NCBI GenBank assembly: GCA_012729455.1
Contig: JAAYDC010000027.1
Coordinates: 52,645-116,644, forward strand
DNA length: 64,000 nucleotides
Source of the DNA: Chloroflexota bacterium
GTDB taxonomy: Bacteria > Chloroflexota > Anaerolineae > UBA1429
Reading direction: 5' to 3'
A program made the position numbers and the translations under genes. Positions 43,351 to 52,300 of the stretch are shown in pieces. Positions within the stretch are counted from its first letter, which is position 1. Every line of letters begins with the position of its first letter. The notes under the pieces were generated by a model. It saw only the letters and a list, made by a program, of their open reading frames with translations. It was not told where the DNA came from and searched no databases.

Positions 43351-45890
43351 GCCGCCAACTCGACGGCCAGGATGCGCTGCTCCTCGGGGCTCACGATGCG
43401 GCCATCCAGCAAGGCGGCATGCACCTGGTCCAGGATCTCACTATAACGCGGCCCGGGCCGTAAACCCAGTTCGCGCAACAGGTTTCCGTCGATTGCCAGC
43501 TGCACGCCGGCGAGCTGACCCTCGTAGCGCTGCAGGTACACGCGCACCTGGTCTGAGCCAGTTTCCAACTCCAGCAGGGCACGCGCTTCGCGGTTAAAGG
43601 GCTTTAGCAGCTGATACAGCGCGCTGTTGGCCAGACCCGGCGCGCTCAACGCGGGCAGCTGGGCGCGTAAACGCGCCACCTGGCGCAACAGCCGGGCATC
43701 CTCCAGACCGATCTGCAGCCGGCTGCACAGCTCTGCGATCATTGCTTCGTCCATCCCACCCGTTAAGAGCGCCAAATATGCCGTCTCCGGCTTGAGCGCC
43801 GCTGCGTGGGCCATCAGCTCGCGCAGTTCGGCCATCCTGTCCGCTTTGGCTTCATCAAAGGCCAGTGCCGGATGCAGCTGTGCCAGAACACCGAGATCCT
43901 GCAAACGCTGCAGCCCCTTTTCAGGATACACCTCTTGCAGCAAGAGGTAGAGCTCATGACGCAGGCGTTCACCGCTGACATGCTCCAGCAGCCCAACCGC
44001 GTCATCTACCAACTCGGCGGTGCGCGCTTCGATCTGAAAACCCAGGCGCTGTTCAAAGCGCACCGCGCGCAGGATGCGGGTGGGATCCTCGATAAACGAC
44101 AGGTTGTGCAGCACGCGGATGGTGCCGCTAGCCAGGTCGGCTTCGCCGCCGTAATAATCGAGCAACTCCCCAAAACGGTTCGCCGAGAGGCAGATCGCCA
44201 TGGTATTGATGGTAAAGTCGCGGCGATACAGGTCCTGGCGGATCGAGCCCCACTCGACCTGCGGCAGCACCGAAGGCGACTCGTAAAACTCGCTGCGCGC
44301 CGTTACCAGGTCGATAGCAGCCGGAGTACCTTCGGGAGGATCGTCAAAGGTGACCTTGGCTGTGCCGAATCGCGTGTGGCTCGTCACTTTGCCATGGCGC
44401 ACGCGCACCAGACGGCGCGCCACGGCGATGGCATCGCCCTCTACTACCAGGTCGATATCCAGGTTGGGCTGATGCAAGAGCAGGTCGCGCACAAAGCCGC
44501 CCACCAGGTAAAGCAGATCGCCCTCAGCCTGGGCGGCATCGCGGATATCAGCCATCAGCGCCATCAGATTCGGTGAGAGGGCTTGCTGTAGCAGCCCTGT
44601 GACTCGGCGCCGTTCGGTGTGTGTCTGGCCCAGTTTGATCAGGTCGGTGCGCGTGACAATCCCCACCAGGCGGCCCTCCTGCACCACCGGCACCTGCCCA
44701 AGATGGCTGGCCAGCATCACCTGACGCACGGCCTCGATGGGCTCGTCGGGGGTAACGGTCACCGCTCCGGTATGCAACAGTGAACGGATCGGCTGGTCAC
44801 CGCGCCGATGATGCAGGGCACGGTCGACATCGCTGCGAGTGAGCATGCCCAAGAGGCGGTCATCCTGATCGACCACCGGGAAGCCCTCGTGCCCCCAGCG
44901 GCGCATCAGCACTTCGGCCTCGGCGGCGCTCTGGTCAAAATGCAGGCGATGCACCTGGGTGGCCATCAGGTCGCGCACCAGGGTCGGCGGCAGTATGTGC
45001 GCATGGCACGTCTCCAAGATCCACGCCGCCAGCCCGGACAGGGTACGCTCGTGCACCAGCACTGCAGCGGCTCGCGCGTGACCGCCCCCCCCCAGGGGCG
45101 AGAGGATTGAGGCCACATCCACTGCCTGTGTCACCGAGCGCGCAATCACCTGGATCTCGTCATCACAGGCAACCAGCACAAAACACGCCGAAGGCTCATA
45201 GAGCTGCATCACCTGATGCACCAACCCCGCCAGCTCGTCGACGCTTTCCTCGAGCCGCACGCTCGCCAGGCACACATCGTGCCCCTGGATGCTGTGGACC
45301 TCAGCATTAGCAAGCAGGCTGGCGAGCACAGCACGCTGCTGCGCGGTCAGTGGTACATTCAGGTATTGCGCGGCCAGCTCCAGGTCGGCGCCGGCTTCGA
45401 GCAGCCAGGCGACAATACGCACATCGCGGGCTGTGGTCGTCAGGTATGATAGCGACCCGGTATCCTCATAAATGCCAGCCAACAGCAGGGTGGCCTGCAG
45501 TTTGGTCAACTGGATACCCCGCTCCGCCAGTTCTTCCGCCAGGATGGTGGTAGTAGCGCCAACCGGCTCGAGGCGCAGGTCGACAGCCTTTGGGTGGTCC
45601 TTGCTATCGGGGTGGTGGTCGATGATCCGTACGAGGGTATCAGCTGTCAGGCCGCGCAGGGAGGCGATCGCCTGTGTATCCACCAGCAAGAGCTCGCTGA
45701 TGCCATCACGCGGAAGATCGCGCACCGTCAGGCTGGGGAGTTCAGCGGGGTAGTCCACCAGCACGCTGCGTACATTGGCATTGAGCTTGACAGGTAGCAC
45801 CACCCGATAGCCCGGATAGAGCCAACTGGCGGCATACATAGCCGCCAGAGCATCCAGGTCGGCGCGCTCATGAGTGGTGATAACTTTCAT
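43341..45890 (-). CDS. DHH / CBS / poly(A) polymerase-type tRNA nucleotidyltransferase fusion
   Basis: An 849-residue multidomain protein. N-terminal DHH phosphoesterase: ITTHERADLDALAAMYAASW, LLVDTQ, RIIDHHPDS, with a DHHA1-type GGGGHARAAAV near residue 275. Two CBS domains span about 300-430. The C-terminal half is a class II CCA-adding/poly(A) polymerase: YLVGGFVRDLLL, NLDIDLVVEGDA (catalytic DxD), RRDFTINTMA and FIEDPTRILRAVRFEQR. In bacteria with such fusions the enzyme adds A or CCA to tRNA 3' ends and degrades short nucleotides. The ATG at 45890 is preferred over a TTG four codons upstream. The end overlaps the permease gene by ten bases. Confidence 0.92.
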   Translation of the reverse strand: MKVITTHERADLDALAAMYAASWLYPGYRVVLPVKLNANVRSVLVDYPAELPSLTVRDLPRDGISELLLVDTQAIASLRGLTADTLVRIIDHHPDSKDHPKAVDLRLEPVGATTTILAEELAERGIQLTKLQATLLLAGIYEDTGSLSYLTTTARDVRIVAWLLEAGADLELAAQYLNVPLTAQQRAVLASLLANAEVHSIQGHDVCLASVRLEESVDELAGLVHQVMQLYEPSACFVLVACDDEIQVIARSVTQAVDVASILSPLGGGGHARAAAVLVHERTLSGLAAWILETCHAHILPPTLVRDLMATQVHRLHFDQSAAEAEVLMRRWGHEGFPVVDQDDRLLGMLTRSDVDRALHHRRGDQPIRSLLHTGAVTVTPDEPIEAVRQVMLASHLGQVPVVQEGRLVGIVTRTDLIKLGQTHTERRRVTGLLQQALSPNLMALMADIRDAAQAEGDLLYLVGGFVRDLLLHQPNLDIDLVVEGDAIAVARRLVRVRHGKVTSHTRFGTAKVTFDDPPEGTPAAIDLVTARSEFYESPSVLPQVEWGSIRQDLYRRDFTINTMAICLSANRFGELLDYYGGEADLASGTIRVLHNLSFIEDPTRILRAVRFEQRLGFQIEARTAELVDDAVGLLEHVSGERLRHELYLLLQEVYPEKGLQRLQDLGVLAQLHPALAFDEAKADRMAELRELMAHAAALKPETAYLALLTGGMDEAMIAELCSRLQIGLEDARLLRQVARLRAQLPALSAPGLANSALYQLLKPFNREARALLELETGSDQVRVYLQRYEGQLAGVQLAIDGNLLRELGLRPGPRYSEILDQVHAALLDGRIVSPEEQRILAVELAAHS

Positions 45891-45936
45891 GGTATTGCCC
45901 AACTGCCTAACCAGCAGAGTCTACGGCAGCGCAACC

Positions 45937-47871
45937 TCAGCCGAAGGCGTCGCCCTCGCCCTCCGGGCGCTCGCGCATCACATCCTGTGCCTTTTTGCCC
46001 TCCAGCAAGTCCGCTACCCAGGGGATATCGAGCTCTTCGAGCTTGATGCGCGTGGGCGCGGCGGTAACGGGATCCCAGCCCATCATGGCATACAGCTTGA
46101 CGAGCGCTTCGGCAAAGACTTCGCGAGGGATGACCTTGCCGGCCACGGCGCCCTCTGGCAGCGGCTCCATGACGCGCTCGGGCAGTCGGTCGTCAGCAGC
46201 GCTCAGCCCCGCCAAGGTATTAAAGGCCCTGGCCATATTATAGGCGCGTTCGGAAGCCTGCCACAGCTCCAGAGCGGAGGTGCTCCAGCCGGTAACAGCA
46301 TTGATCAGGTCGACCTTTTGCTGCACCGTCCAGCTATGAAACATGCAGATGCCCGTCAGGTTGTCGAGCGTACGCCAAATGATGACCTGGCGCACCATAC
46401 GCACCTTGGCCGGTGAAAGATCGTCAAACGGCAGAGGCTCAATGACCCCCAGCGGCTCGATTTCAGCAAGCCCGCCGACGGTCTGGTAGGCGTTATCGTG
46501 CAAGGAGTGCATGTGGTCGGCACCCGTGGGCGAGACGGCAATCCCCAGCCCATGGCCATATTTGATCCTGGGATCGTGCATCGCCAGGTCCTGCTTTTTA
46601 ATGGTAACAGTATAGCGCTCGGCGCCCTGGCCGATCCATTCAGCCAGCCTGGCAGAGCCCTCCGCCAGCACATGCCCCAAACCCTCGCGGCGCGCGGTGC
46701 GGTGGATGAGCTCAATGACGGCATCGGCATTGCCGAACACTAGCTCAAGCCCGTCGGTCTGTTCGCGCGTCAGCAAACCGCGCTCATAACATTCCATAGC
46801 CACGGCAATGACTGAACCCATGCCGATCGTATCCAGGCCATAGGCATTGCACAGCTCGTTGGCATGGCAGGTCACATAGTTGTTATCAATGCCGCACAGC
46901 GAGCCAAACGAGCCGGTGGTCTCGTATTCCGGGCCGCCATATTCGGGTCGCACCGGGTATTTGTCATCCTCGATCTTGACAACCCATTTGCAGCGGATCG
47001 GACAGCCAAAGCAGGTATCGCGCCCGACTGTGACAGTCTCGAGCTGGTGCTCGGCGGAGAGCTTTTCAAAGCCCTCAAAGACGCCCTCCTGAAAGTTGCG
47101 CGTGGGCAGACCGCCAAAGTTGTTGTTGTTGCGCACCATGCGCAGGGTCGCAAGGGTAGAAAAGACTGCCGAACCGGTCTCTTTGTAGTGGTCGCGGAAC
47201 CACTTGCCAAGCTCAGAGATACGTTCGGGGTCGGCGGTGCTGGGACGCTGCTTGCCACGCACCGCGATAGCCTTCAGGCGTTTGGAGCCCATCAGCGCGC
47301 CCATGCCGGTGCGTCCGACAGCACGGTTGAGGTCGTGAATGATGTTGGCGATGCGTGCCAGGCGCTCGCCAGCCGGCCCGATCTGCGCCACGCGGACGAG
47401 GCGGTCGCCCAATTCGTCGCGAATCTGTTGCTCGGTCTCGAGCGCCTCATGCCCCCATAAATGCTCAGCTGGTCGCAGCTCAGCCTGTCCATCATGTACC
47501 CACAGGTAAACAGGTGTGGGCGAAATGCCCTCAAAGACGATGCTGGTGAACCCGGCACGCTTTAGTTCCGCGCCAAAGAATCCGCCGCATTCGCCGGCTC
47601 CGAATCCGCCGGTGAGGGGCGACTTGCCGCCGATCATGTGGCGCCCGCCGCCCGCCAGGGGCTGGCCCGTCATAATTCCGCTGGTGACGATCAGCTTGTT
47701 TTCCGGCCCCAGCGGATCACATTGCGGAGGCACTTCACGCAGCAGGTGATAGCCGATCAGCCCCCAGCCGCCCAGGTAACGGCGCATCAGGATCGATGAG
47801 TAGGTCTCGGTTGTCAACTGGCCGGTGGTCAGGTTGACCCGCAGACACACGCCGGTAAACTCTTCAGCCAC
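45937..47871 (-). CDS. Aldehyde:ferredoxin oxidoreductase family (tungsten/molybdopterin)
   Basis: A 644-residue AOR-family enzyme oxidising aldehydes to acids with ferredoxin. The N-terminal domain has LGGWGLIGYHLL and GGKSPLTGGFGAGECGGFFG (pterin contacts). GRTGMGALMGSKRLKAI is the second pterin-binding stretch. CFGCPIRC near 295, with the late Cys in NLTGICMF near 535, forms the [4Fe-4S] set. GTG at 47871, seven bases after GGAGG, is taken as start; it overlaps the phosphatase gene by eight bases, so the two are co-transcribed. The presence of this enzyme implies an anaerobic or microaerobic lifestyle. Confidence 0.92.
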   Translation of the reverse strand: MAEEFTGVCLRVNLTTGQLTTETYSSILMRRYLGGWGLIGYHLLREVPPQCDPLGPENKLIVTSGIMTGQPLAGGGRHMIGGKSPLTGGFGAGECGGFFGAELKRAGFTSIVFEGISPTPVYLWVHDGQAELRPAEHLWGHEALETEQQIRDELGDRLVRVAQIGPAGERLARIANIIHDLNRAVGRTGMGALMGSKRLKAIAVRGKQRPSTADPERISELGKWFRDHYKETGSAVFSTLATLRMVRNNNNFGGLPTRNFQEGVFEGFEKLSAEHQLETVTVGRDTCFGCPIRCKWVVKIEDDKYPVRPEYGGPEYETTGSFGSLCGIDNNYVTCHANELCNAYGLDTIGMGSVIAVAMECYERGLLTREQTDGLELVFGNADAVIELIHRTARREGLGHVLAEGSARLAEWIGQGAERYTVTIKKQDLAMHDPRIKYGHGLGIAVSPTGADHMHSLHDNAYQTVGGLAEIEPLGVIEPLPFDDLSPAKVRMVRQVIIWRTLDNLTGICMFHSWTVQQKVDLINAVTGWSTSALELWQASERAYNMARAFNTLAGLSAADDRLPERVMEPLPEGAVAGKVIPREVFAEALVKLYAMMGWDPVTAAPTRIKLEELDIPWVADLLEGKKAQDVMRERPEGEGDAFG

Positions 47872-48445
47872 TGGGCGCCTCCAGACTGGGTCGGTTGAGC
47901 CAGGCAAAGGTGACCGCGCCTTCGGCAAACATCACCAGAGAGCTCGATCCGGCATCGATAGCAAAGCGCAGGTAGTCGTAGCTGGTCCAGTCGAGTCCCA
48001 GCCAGCTGAGCAGGCACAGGTTGATCACATCCGGATGGCTGACCAAGGCGACGCGCTGGATGCCATAGGTGGCAGCATAGATCTCGATGCGCGCCAATGC
48101 GCCAACCAACCTGACCCACAGCCTCTCCATACCGTAGCGGAATTGCTCGGGGCTCCAGCGCGCGGGATGCGAGCTAAAGACGACCTGCCCTTCCATATCG
48201 TCGATGGTCAGCAATTCGAGCTCTTTGAGGTCCCAGCGCAGCACCTGTACGGCGGCTTCAACGGCATCGGCGGTCTGTTCGGCGCGCACCGCTGTGCTGG
48301 CGCAGATGAACTGCACCCCGCGGTATTGGCACAGGTTTGCCAGGGCTTTAGCCTGACGGCGCCCGCGCTCCGTCAGAGATGCAGCATACGGATCCAACGC
48401 GGCGGCCTCGTTGGCTTCGCCGTGACACAGGAGGTAATACTCCAT
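47864..48445 (-). CDS. Histidine phosphatase-superfamily protein with altered active-site motif
   Basis: A 193-residue phosphoglycerate-mutase-like protein. The N-terminal motif reads LLCHGEAN where the family has RHG: Cys7 replaces the phosphate-binding Arg, one base change from CGT. The catalytic His8 remains, as do LTERGRRQAKALA, the TAVRAEQTA arginine and the second His in LVSHPDV. Loss of the first arginine should reduce catalysis strongly, so it may be inactive or specialised. It sits between tpiA and the AOR gene in one transcript. The ribosome-binding site is weak. Confidence 0.8.
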   Translation of the reverse strand: MEYYLLCHGEANEAAALDPYAASLTERGRRQAKALANLCQYRGVQFICASTAVRAEQTADAVEAAVQVLRWDLKELELLTIDDMEGQVVFSSHPARWSPEQFRYGMERLWVRLVGALARIEIYAATYGIQRVALVSHPDVINLCLLSWLGLDWTSYDYLRFAIDAGSSSLVMFAEGAVTFAWLNRPSLEAPSG

Positions 48446-48454
48446 AAAGGCTGC

Positions 48455-49228
48455 TCAGCGTGCCCGGCTCTGTGCCTGCGCGGCACGCACGATAGTGACG
48501 AAATCGGCTGCCTTGAGGCTGGCACCGCCCACCAGGGCACCATCGATGTTGGGCTTGGCAAGCAGTTCGGCAGCATTACCGGCATTGACGCTTCCGCCAT
48601 ACTGCACGCGAATCTGCTCTGCCACACCGCTGCCATAGAGCTCGGTCAGGGTAGCACGCACGACCTGGCCGCAGACGCGCTCAGCCTCTTCGGCGGTAGC
48701 TGCCAAACCAGTGCCGATCGCCCAGATCGGCTCGTAGGCGATCACAATGCCGATAGCCTGCTCGACGCTGATGCCCTCAAAGGCGCCGTGCAGCTGACCA
48801 ATGATCCACGATTCGGTCTTTTCAGCCTGACGCAGCTCGAGGCTCTCGCCCACGCACACAATCGGCACCAGGCCCGCTGCCAGGGCGCCCTTGATCTTAC
48901 TGTTCACGGATTGATCGGTCTCGCCGAAATACTCTCGGCGCTCCGAGTGGCCGATGATGGCATACTGACAGAACTCGGCCGCCATCACCGCAGCGACCTC
49001 ACCGGTAAAGGCACCGGATTCCTTCCAGTAGACGTCCTGGCAACCGACCGCCACCGTAGAGTCCACCAACAGACGCGCCACATCCGGCACCGCCAGATAG
49101 GGCGGGCAGACCACGCATTCGACGCCTTCAGCAGCTTCCAGGTCGCTGCGCATTTCAGCGACGAGATCAACAGCCTGAGCGGCGGTTTTGTTCATCTTCC
49201 AGTTGCCGGCGATAATCGGAGTACGCAT
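48455..49228 (-). CDS. tpiA: Triosephosphate isomerase
   Basis: A 257-residue TIM interconverting dihydroxyacetone phosphate and glyceraldehyde 3-phosphate. GNWKMN holds the Asn/Lys pair, IIGHSERREYFGE the catalytic His, AYEPIWAIGTG the catalytic Glu and phosphate loop, and VQYGGSVN the second phosphate-binding loop. Length is normal. GAGAGGTG before the ATG at 49228 decides the start. It heads a small operon with the histidine phosphatase and AOR genes. Confidence 0.98.
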   Translation of the reverse strand: MRTPIIAGNWKMNKTAAQAVDLVAEMRSDLEAAEGVECVVCPPYLAVPDVARLLVDSTVAVGCQDVYWKESGAFTGEVAAVMAAEFCQYAIIGHSERREYFGETDQSVNSKIKGALAAGLVPIVCVGESLELRQAEKTESWIIGQLHGAFEGISVEQAIGIVIAYEPIWAIGTGLAATAEEAERVCGQVVRATLTELYGSGVAEQIRVQYGGSVNAGNAAELLAKPNIDGALVGGASLKAADFVTIVRAAQAQSRAR

Positions 49229-49349
49229 CAATAGCACCTCTCTGCGGGTTTGCTCAGCATGTTAACACCAAGGCACAGCAGGTGCAAACATTGTTTTAGC
49301 TCGATTATCGCTTGCAGAACAACTGTGCTAGACTGCGCGTGGAGGCAGG

Positions 49350-52300
49350 ATGAACGCGCTCGAGCTGTACGACGATTACATCAGCGACTGGTTCGTCACG
49401 CGTTACAGCAAGCCGACCCCGCCGCAGGCGCAGGGCTGGCCGGCGATCAGCCGCGGCGAGCACGTGCTGATCTTTGCCCCCACCGGCTCGGGCAAGACCC
49501 TCTCTGCCTTTTTATGGGGCATCCAGAGCATCTATCGCAACCTGGCTTCTCCCGAGCCGATCCCGGGCGTGCAGCTGCTCTACATTTCACCGCTCAAGGC
49601 GCTCAACAATGATATCGAGCGTAACCTGCGCGAACCGCTGCACGGCATCCAGGCAGCCGCCGCCGCGCGCGGGCTGGAGCTGCCCAGGCTGCGCACCGCC
49701 GTGCGCACCGGCGACACCACCTCTTCCGCCAAGCAGCAGCAGGTCAAGCGCCCACCGCAGATCCTCATCACCACGCCCGAATCGCTCTACCTGATCCTGA
49801 CCAGCCCTAACGCCAGCGAGATGCTCGCACACGTGCGCACGGTGATCGTGGATGAGATCCACACCCTCAACGGCAACAAGCGCGGTGTGCATCTGGGCAT
49901 CTCGCTCGAACGCCTGGTCGAACGCGCCGGCGAGTTTCAGCGCATCGGCCTTTCTGCCACCCAACGGCCGCTCGATGAGGTGGCGCGCTATCTGGGCGGT
50001 CAGCATTGGGTGGGCGACCAGCTCATCCCGCGTCCGGTGACGATCATCGATCCGGGCATGAAAAAGGAACTCGACCTGCAGGTGGTTACACCGGTGCCGG
50101 ATCTGCGCCGTCTGCCGGGCAAGACCATCTGGCCGTCGCTGACGCCCATGCTGCTCGAGGAAGTGCGCAAACACCGCTCGACGCTGATCTATACCAATTC
50201 GCGGCGCGGCGCCGAACGCACGGTCGACCGCCTCAACGAGCAGATCGCCATGGAAGAGGAGGGCCTCATCGATGCCGGCTCGCCTTCGGCGCTCTACCGC
50301 GAGGGGGTCACGATCGCCAATGGCATGTTCGGTACCGGACGTGCCGGCGGGCCTTTTCAGGCACATCACGGTTCGGTCTCCAAAGAGCTACGGTTGCGTA
50401 TGGAGCAGCAGCTCAAGGATGGCAAGCTGCCGGCACTGGTGGGCACCAGCTCACTCGAGCTGGGCATCGATATCGGCGCAGTCGATGCCGCGTTGCAGAT
50501 CCAGTCGCCGCATGCCGTCTCGCGCGGGCTGCAGCGCATCGGGCGCGCCGGACATCAGGTGGGGCAAACCAGCTATGGACGCATCTATGCCACCTTCCGA
50601 GAGGATCTGTTGGATGCTGCCGCCGTGGCGCGCGGCATGCTGACGGGGGATATCGAGCCATCCCACACCCCGCACAACTGCCTCGACCTGGTGGCTCAGC
50701 AGGTGGTGGCAATGGTCGCCAACCAGGCCATGCCGCTCGGGCAGATTCACCGCATCTTGCGGCGCGCCTATGGCTATGAGGGGCTGACCGAGAGCACCCT
50801 GCGCGCCGTACTGGATATGCTCTGCGGGCACTATCCTAGCGAGATGATCAAGAACCTGCGCGCGCACCTGAGCTGGGACCGTACCACCGATATGATCCAT
50901 CCCCTGCCCGGCAGCCGGATCCTGGCGATCCGCAACGGCGGTACGATCGCCGATACCGGCGAGTACCGCGTATATCTGTCGGATGGCAAGACCTCGCTGG
51001 GCACCCTGGACGAAGAGTTTGTCAACGAGACCCGCACCGGCGACGTGATCAGCCTGGGCAGCAACACCTGGCGGGTGATCAAGCTCGAAGAGGGCAAAGT
51101 ACTGGTGGCGGAATCTGGCGGGATGATGCCGCGCATGCCCTTCTGGAACGGCGAGGCGCCGCGGCGCGACTATCACCTGGGGGTACTGCTGGGCAGGCTG
51201 CGCGCCGGACTGGCCGAACGGGTGGCGGATATCGCGCCCCTGCCGGATGACCTTGAAGAGATTTGGCCCGAAGACGCTGAAGCCGTCTGCACCTGGCTGC
51301 GACAGGAATACGCCATGGACGCGGCTTCTGCACGCAACGCGGTACACTATGTGCGCCATCAACTGGACGCCATAGGCGCGATCTCGTCGCACCGCACCAT
51401 CGTGCTTGAACACTTTTCGGATCCCATCGGAGACCAGCGCCTGGTAATCCACTCCTGTTTCGGCAGCCGGGTAAACTCGGCCTGGGCGATCGCCCTGGTG
51501 CAAGCGCTGGAGGAGCGCTGGCGCGTGGTGCCCGAAGTGGGCGTCAACAACGACGGCATCCTGCTGCGCTACCCCGATGCCGACCGCGACCCGCCCTTTG
51601 ACCTGATCCGTTCGCTGCACGCCGAGGAGGCGCGCGAACGCATCCTGATCAACCTGCCCAACACCGCCATCTTTGGCACGGCCTTTCGCATCAACGCTCA
51701 GCGCGCGCTGCTCTTGCCGAGGGTGCAGGGCTCCAAACACACGCCCTTCTGGCTGCAGCGTCTGCGCGCGCGCGACCTACTGGCCGCCCTGCGCGGCTTC
51801 CCGGATTTCCCGCTCCTGGTTGAAACCTACCGCGACTGTCTGCGCGACATCCTGGATGTCGAACACCTGGCTGAGGTACTGGATGGCATCCAACAGGGCA
51901 AGATACGCATGGTCGAGGCGCACACTGTGATTCCCTCGCCGGTGGCGTCCGGCATCCTGTACGACTTTAACCAGGATGGCGTTTATGTCACCGACGACCC
52001 CAAGGCGCAGCAGGATGAGCGCGCCCTGGCCGTCAACCGCGAGCTGCTCGGGCAGCTCCTGGAAGCCGGCGCGATCCCTGACCTGATCAAGCCCGGGGTG
52101 TTAGAGGCAGCCCAGGCTGAGATGCAGCACACCGCGGATGGCTACCGCGTCCGCAGCCGCGAGGAGCTGGCGGTGATTTTGGAAGAGCTCGGTGACCTGA
52201 CGGGCGAAGAGCTGCTCGCACGCGCCGGTGCCGAAGGACCTTGCTGGCTGGACGAACTCATCGCCGTCGGACGGATTGTGCGCGTGCCCGGCACCGAGTT

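Noticed and set aside
47825..49234. A 469-codon plus-strand frame opposite the phosphatase and tpiA genes
   Set aside because: Antisense shadow of tpiA and the histidine phosphatase, both with clear motifs; it has no recognisable domain.
50451..51740. A 429-codon minus-strand frame inside lhr
   Set aside because: Mirror of the GC-rich lhr codons; the lhr frame carries all helicase motifs there.
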